Shown piece after piece: positions 60,070-64,000 of a DNA stretch of 64,000 bases. The stretch lies in NCBI GenBank assembly GCA_017938145.1, contig JAGBCB010000041.1:42084-106083 (forward strand), read 5' to 3'. Origin of the DNA: Lachnospiraceae bacterium (GTDB taxonomy: Bacteria > Bacillota > Clostridia > Lachnospirales > Lachnospiraceae). Each line of letters opens with the position of its first letter. The first letter of the stretch is position 1. The position numbers and the translations under genes are program-made. Below the pieces are notes generated by a model. It was given only the letters and a program-made list of their open reading frames with translations. It did not search any database and had not been told where the DNA came from.

Positions 60070-61086
60070 TTACTGTGCCTCGGTAATTACTGCATTATCG
60101 ATAATGAAGTCCATAACCAGTTCGGATAAAATAGAATTCACAATATTATCCTTGCCGTTTGCTTCTTCAAATTCTTCTGCAGTTTCATAGCCATAGTACT
60201 CTGCCATTTCTGCTACTTCGGTTGCATACAGATCATCGGATACTTCAATACCCTCAATCTTTGCAATTTCTTCGATAATCATGGCGTTCTTTTCTACTTC
60301 GTAAGCATACTTGCCCATTTCTTCTTCAAAAGCTTCCATGGAACCAAAACCTAAGAAATAAGTAATTGCGGTTTCGGTATCTAAACCATAGTAAGAACCG
60401 TAATATTCAGCATAGCTGGTATACTCAGCAATTAATCTTTCCTTGCGGAGTAATACTTCTGCTTCGTTGTACTTTTGTACTTCACTGGAAGCCATCAGCT
60501 GCTCGGTTACCTGCTCATAATAAGTAGTCTGGTTCATATTTTCACGAAGAGCCTCGGTATAAGTTTCTACTGTCGGATACTCCGGTACCTTTTCTGCAAC
60601 GAGTTCGTCGTTGAACTCAGGAACTCTTTTTTCCTTTACAGCATTTACTGTTACCTGGAATACTACTGCCTTGCCTGCCAAATCAGCATTGGTATAATTT
60701 TCAGGGAATGTGAGGTCTAAGTCTCTCTTTTCACCTGCAACCGCACCGATTAAGCCATCTTCAAAACCATCAATAAATCTGTTGGAGCCAAGCACCAGAT
60801 CAAAGCCTGTTTCGGAATCATCGGTACCGCCTTCAAAAGCTTCACCGTTTAAAAGACCGGTATAGTTAATATTAACTGTATCACCATCTGCTGCTGCACG
60901 TTCAACTTCTACATATTCCGCCATGTTTTCTAACATAGTCGCAATTTCAGCATCCACATCTGCCTGGGATACACTGGTAAGTGCCAGACCCTTATATTCA
61001 CCGATGGATACTTTTCCTTTGTTGCCACAGCCTGCTGCTAAAACCATCATACCTGCAAGCAAAACTGCCATTAATTTCTTTTTCAT
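60070..61086 (-). CDS. Lipoprotein peptidyl-prolyl isomerase, FKBP/trigger-factor-like
   Basis: 338 residues. Lipoprotein signal 'LLAGMMVLAAGCGNKG' with lipobox LAAGC. FKBP domain: 'GDTVNINYTGLLNGEAFEGG', FIDGFEDGLIGA and ENYTNADLAGKAVVFQV. The C-terminal helical part resembles the trigger factor SurA-like domain. Faces outside the membrane, helping fold secreted proteins. Host gene. Confidence 0.85.
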   Translation of the reverse strand: MKKKLMAVLLAGMMVLAAGCGNKGKVSIGEYKGLALTSVSQADVDAEIATMLENMAEYVEVERAAADGDTVNINYTGLLNGEAFEGGTDDSETGFDLVLGSNRFIDGFEDGLIGAVAGEKRDLDLTFPENYTNADLAGKAVVFQVTVNAVKEKRVPEFNDELVAEKVPEYPTVETYTEALRENMNQTTYYEQVTEQLMASSEVQKYNEAEVLLRKERLIAEYTSYAEYYGSYYGLDTETAITYFLGFGSMEAFEEEMGKYAYEVEKNAMIIEEIAKIEGIEVSDDLYATEVAEMAEYYGYETAEEFEEANGKDNIVNSILSELVMDFIIDNAVITEAQ

Positions 61087-61230
61087 AATGCATTTCCTTT
61101 CTGTTTGGGAACTCCCTTTTTGACACCGTTTTTCAAAAACAGTGCGAACCTTTCATATCATATCATAAAATTCATAAAAAGAAAAGCAGTTTTCTATAAT
61201 TCACACTTTTTTCAAAAAAGTCAGTTTGTG

Positions 61231-61259
61231 TTGAAAATGCTTTCATTTTGTGTTAAAAT
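61231..61259 (+). promoter_or_regulatory. Promoter of the GH105 gene
   Basis: -35 TTGAAA (61231-61236), 17-base spacer, -10 TAAAAT (61254-61259), 35 bases upstream of ATG 61295. Confidence 0.6.
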
Positions 61260-61294
61260 AAGTACATTAGTGAAAACTTATTGGAGGTTTACCT

Positions 61295-62422
61295 ATGAAT
61301 CAGAATCACATCGAAGCTTATATTGATGAATTACTGGAAAAAAGTACTTTAGATTTTCCTGCTTGGAATATCGAGAAAAAGCGTCAGGGCATCAAATCCG
61401 ACTGGAATTATATCGATGGCTGCATGATTAAGGCTATCCTTGAAATGTATTCCATCACCGGCAAAGAAAAATACCGCGACTTTGCAGAAAGCTACATCAG
61501 CCACCGCGTAAAAGAAGACGGTTCCATCGACGGATACAATCCAGAAAAATTCAACATCGACGACGTTAATGCAGGCAAAACCCTGTTTGAATTATACGAC
61601 CTTACCGGAAAAGAAAAATACCGTAAGGCCATCGAACTTATCTATTCCCAGGTTAAGCGCCAGCCACGTACCCGCGAGGGCAACTTCTGGCATAAGTTAA
61701 TTTATCCTGCGCAGGTTTGGTTAGACGGCATGTATATGGGTCAGCCATTCTATATGGAATACGAAACCCGCTTTAATGACAAAAAGAATTACGATGATAT
61801 TTTCAGCCAGTTCTTTAATGTAGTGGACAAGTGCCGCGACGAAAAAACCGGTCTTTACTACCATGCATACGACTGCTCCAGAGAAATGTTCTGGTGCGAC
61901 AAGGTAACCGGTCTTTCCCAGAACTTCTGGCTCCGTGCCCTTGGCTGGTATGCAATGGCCCTGCTTGATACTTTAGATAAGTGTGACCGCTCCGTATGTG
62001 AAGAAAACTACGACAAATTAAAAGAAGTATACATCGACTACATGAATGCTTTAAAGAACTTTCAGGACGAAAGCGGTATGTGGTGGCAGGTTCCTAACTT
62101 CCCTGGCCGCGAACGTAACTACTTAGAAACCAGCGGCAGTGCTATTTTATCCTACGCATTCTTAAAAGGTGTCAGACTCGGCTTCCTTCCTGAAGAATTT
62201 GCGGTTGCCGGCGAAAAAGCATTCAAGGGTATCTGTGACCGCTACTTAACCACAGAAGAAGGCAACATGAGCTTAGACGGTATCTGCCTGGTTGCAGGTC
62301 TCGGCGGCAAGCAGATGCGTGACGGTACCTACGACTACTACATGTCCGAGCCAATCGTAAAAGACGACGCTAAGGGCGTTGGACCATTCTTACTTGCTTA
62401 CACTGAAATGTTACGCAGATAA
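61295..62422 (+). CDS. Glycoside hydrolase family 105 (unsaturated rhamnogalacturonyl/uronyl hydrolase)
   Basis: 375 residues, (alpha/alpha)6 barrel: 'WNYIDGCMIKAILEMYSITG' with conserved catalytic Asp near residue 47, 'KLIYPAQVWLDGMYMGQPFY' containing the second Asp, HAYDCSREMFW and 'FWLRALGWYAMALLDTL'. Typical YteR/YesR size. Cleaves unsaturated uronic sugars produced by pectin lyases; cytoplasmic, with no signal peptide. TTGGAGG ribosome site. Fits a gut plant-polysaccharide user. Confidence 0.9.
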   Translation: MNQNHIEAYIDELLEKSTLDFPAWNIEKKRQGIKSDWNYIDGCMIKAILEMYSITGKEKYRDFAESYISHRVKEDGSIDGYNPEKFNIDDVNAGKTLFELYDLTGKEKYRKAIELIYSQVKRQPRTREGNFWHKLIYPAQVWLDGMYMGQPFYMEYETRFNDKKNYDDIFSQFFNVVDKCRDEKTGLYYHAYDCSREMFWCDKVTGLSQNFWLRALGWYAMALLDTLDKCDRSVCEENYDKLKEVYIDYMNALKNFQDESGMWWQVPNFPGRERNYLETSGSAILSYAFLKGVRLGFLPEEFAVAGEKAFKGICDRYLTTEEGNMSLDGICLVAGLGGKQMRDGTYDYYMSEPIVKDDAKGVGPFLLAYTEMLRR

Positions 62423-62433
62423 GTCACAAAATA

Positions 62434-62495
62434 AAAAGAGATATTCCAAAGCTGTTCCTCCCCATAGAAAGGGAACAATGCGGAATATCTCTTTT
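62434..62495. terminator. Bidirectional terminator after the GH105 gene
   Basis: 14-bp perfect arms AAAAGAGATATTCC/GGAATATCTCTTTT plus internal GTTCC/GGAAC pairing and T-rich flanks on both strands. Confidence 0.85.
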
Positions 62496-62503
62496 CTATT
62501 TTG

Positions 62504-62836
62504 CTATTTTTCTGCAATATTTTCGCCGCATACTTTTACATAAGCAGCTAAATCACTTAAGTGCTCCAGTTCTTCCTCGGCGTATTCCTTAACCTCATCC
62601 TTGACATCGGTAAAAACCTTACGTCCGAGAGTTGCAATTTCTGCAGCTTCCTTTGTCTTTAAGGACATCATAATCAGATCCCACTTATCTTCCTTGGTTG
62701 CTCCCTCAGGAACTTCCATACCGAAGATTTCCATTATCGTATTCAAATTACCGTCTGTCCAATCAGCAATGTTTGTAGCCGCAAGCAGCTCCATACGTTC
62801 CTTTGTGTTTTTACACTGTATAAATTTACGAATCAT
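62504..62836 (-). CDS. Small helical protein of unknown function
   Basis: 110 residues, all helix and acidic: 'NTKERMELLAATNIADWTDG', KEAAEIATLGRKVFTDVKDE. No family named. Single host gene bounded by terminators, convergent with the GH105 gene. Confidence 0.6.
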   Translation of the reverse strand: MIRKFIQCKNTKERMELLAATNIADWTDGNLNTIMEIFGMEVPEGATKEDKWDLIMMSLKTKEAAEIATLGRKVFTDVKDEVKEYAEEELEHLSDLAAYVKVCGENIAEK

Positions 62837-62984
62837 ACTTACCTCTTTTCTTCACGTTACGACGTGCAACAAACTATATACTCTCCTTACGCTTTCTTTT
62901 TAACATACTCATTACCAAAACGCAACTAGAAAAGAGTTGCTAAAATCCCCAAAAAATTATCACTTTTTTCGTGGATATAAACAA

Positions 62985-63032
62985 AAACAGGCATCGTTTT
63001 TTGTGCAATATGCGCAAAAAGCTTGCCTGTTT
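62985..63032 (-). terminator. Terminator after the TetR gene
   Basis: AAACAGGCA/TGCCTGTTT arms enclosing a second stem (TTTTGTGCA region), followed on the minus strand by TTTTTGTTT. Confidence 0.75.
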
Positions 63033-63064
63033 ACTAATATTTTCACACTGATATAAACGAAAAA

Positions 63065-63691
63065 TCAGAAAATCCCTTGTAATAATCCCTCTTCTGAAAT
63101 ATAAGATTCCATCATTTTTAAAGCTTCCTCATACGGAACATTTTCGTAGGACAATACCGCTTTCTTAACTATTTCCGGCATGGAAAGCTCCTGCAATTCC
63201 AACATACGTTCCGCTGACATCAGCATTCCGCCGGCAATCCATTCATACACAGTTTCCATGCCTCCGTATATATACGTACGCAGGACAAAAGCCTCTTCTT
63301 CCTTCAACTCCCGGTTCAGGCTTTTCATCATCTGCCATCGGTACGCACCGTAAAAGAACTCCCGGATATTCCTCTGAAATTCCTTTTGGGATACCGATTG
63401 AAATGCATTCATATAAAACTCCTTGTTTTCAATCAGCTGGCGCAGCCAGTTTTTGAACGTTAACCGCCACATCTGTCCTGCATCCTCTTCCAAAGCAGCC
63501 TTTACCGACCGGTATAAATGTACATAATGAATCCAGGATGCCAGCTCAAATTTATCATCAAAATGATGGTAAAACACCTGTCTGGTAACTCCTGCTTCCT
63601 GGGCAATCTGGCTTACCGTTATATTTTCCAATGATTTTCTCTTACAAATATTTTTTAATGCCTCCGCCAGACGATACGGTACTTGTTTCAT
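63065..63691 (-). CDS. TetR/AcrR-family regulator
   Basis: 208 residues from ATG 63691 (GGGAGG upstream; an earlier GTG/ATG frame to 63715 is possible). HTH: 'ENITVSQIAQEAGVTRQVFY' then HHFDDKFELASWI. The C-terminal ligand domain is helical (FYMNAFQSVSQKEFQRNIRE). Target unknown; the 309-base region upstream has no further gene seen on this strand. Confidence 0.85.
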   Translation of the reverse strand: MKQVPYRLAEALKNICKRKSLENITVSQIAQEAGVTRQVFYHHFDDKFELASWIHYVHLYRSVKAALEEDAGQMWRLTFKNWLRQLIENKEFYMNAFQSVSQKEFQRNIREFFYGAYRWQMMKSLNRELKEEEAFVLRTYIYGGMETVYEWIAGGMLMSAERMLELQELSMPEIVKKAVLSYENVPYEEALKMMESYISEEGLLQGIF

Positions 63692-63861
63692 TTGATTATC
63701 CTCCCCCGTTGACACTTTACCAAAAGTGCAACTTGTTTTTAAATTCCCCGTACTATATTATAATATTGATAATTTTTGTTGTAAAGATTAAAATGAACAA
63801 AATTGCCAACTAACTAAAATCTTACATAGATTATTCCCCTAAAGTGTAAAAGAGCCCGGTT

Positions 63862-63888
63862 TGATATGCCCCCTGTCAAGTAGACAGG
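63862..63888 (+). repeat. Possible insertion-sequence end
   Basis: TGATATGCCCCCTGTCAAGT begins a motif with inner arms CCTGTC-N5-GACAGG; it looks like the terminal repeat of an IS3-type element. The rest of the element would lie right of the window. Only a guess from pattern. Confidence 0.3.
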
Positions 63889-63916
63889 TTAAATATCTAA
63901 AATGAAGTGCTGGCGA

Positions 63917-63948
63917 ACGACCGTACAAAATTGTGCGGTCGTTTTTTT
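63917..63948 (+). terminator. Hairpin near the right edge
   Basis: ACGACCGTACAA/TTGTGCGGTCGT arms (one G-T pair), 2-base loop, then seven T. On the minus strand a short frame ending KEKWCA with a stop near 63949 may be the tail of a gene cut by the edge. Confidence 0.65.
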
Positions 63949-64000
63949 ATGCACACCATTTCTCTTTATATTTCTCAATTCGTTTGTTTCGAGGAATCAA

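Noticed and set aside
1-64000. tRNA, rRNA or CRISPR array
   Set aside because: None seen on either strand by eye; a tRNA attachment site is also not needed for a serine recombinase.

Overview
The window looks like a gut Lachnospiraceae-type (Clostridia, Firmicutes) chromosome carrying a large integrated mobile element. The host flank has a cotJA-cotJB-cotJC spore-coat operon, a DarA-type c-di-AMP receptor, a DUF1292 gene, a GH105 hydrolase and an SOS-boxed dinB-dinG pair. That combination points to a spore-forming Clostridia host; the genus cannot be told from the sequence alone. No rRNA, tRNA or CRISPR array was seen.

Layout. (1) 1-6.1 kb, minus strand: an AT-rich surface-glycan operon. Transcribed from a strong promoter at 6158-6186, it encodes a PglD-like acyltransferase fused to an integrase-type arm domain, a membrane-anchored protein, a DegT/PglE-like aminotransferase, a PglC/WcaJ-like initiating transferase and three glycosyltransferases, the last cut by the window edge. 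(2) 6.2-10.2 kb: a helicase with seven helicase-associated (HA) repeats, coupled to a two-HA-repeat protein and an XRE repressor. A second XRE gene lies divergently, with two identical-type operators between them. (3) 10.1-17.7 kb: a ParB-like protein, a small HTH protein, a stand-alone paralogue of the recombinase C-terminus, a large serine recombinase, a ParR/ParM partition pair, a CHC2/TOPRIM primase and a Rad52-like annealing protein. (4) 17.8-29 kb: small unknowns, an orphan DNA methylase, an AbrB/SpoVT regulator, a MoxR ATPase with a VWA/HExxH partner, SSB with an attenuated leader, a RelB-YoeB toxin-antitoxin pair, a sigma factor and a zinc-finger protein. (5) 29-38.5 kb: a complete Tad-like pilus locus of Gram-positive type (pilin-like proteins, TadC, TadB, CpaF, CpaE, CpaB, prepilin peptidase, a Trp-rich surface protein and a Pro/Glu-rich stalk). 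(6) 38.8-41 kb, plus strand: a lone 720-residue membrane-protein gene of unknown function with its own promoter. (7) 41-54.3 kb: a type IV secretion/conjugation module (S1-domain protein, VirD4, wHTH protein, two small conserved proteins, a VirB3-VirB4 fusion, VirB6-like and VirB2-like membrane proteins, and two regulators). (8) 54.4-64 kb: host chromosome, starting with a truncated cotJC.

How it fits together. The recombinase, partition pair, primase, SSB and annealing protein make the element able to integrate, replicate and segregate. The VirB/VirD4 genes would move it, and the Tad pilus may serve as an adhesion device for mating. The pilus operon and the transfer operon share a near-identical promoter: paired TGGCA boxes two helical turns apart at fixed distance from the -35, then a TTTACA -35 and an AT-rich -10. 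They are probably switched on together by one element-encoded activator. Several genes sit only about 25-37 nt behind strong intrinsic terminators, which suggests conditional antitermination.

The element interrupts the spore-coat gene cotJC after about 130 codons. The missing 3' part of cotJC is not in the window, so either the element runs past position 1, making the glycan operon cargo, or the fragment is lost. Interruption of a sporulation gene by a serine-recombinase element recalls skin-type intervening sequences and is the most striking observation here.
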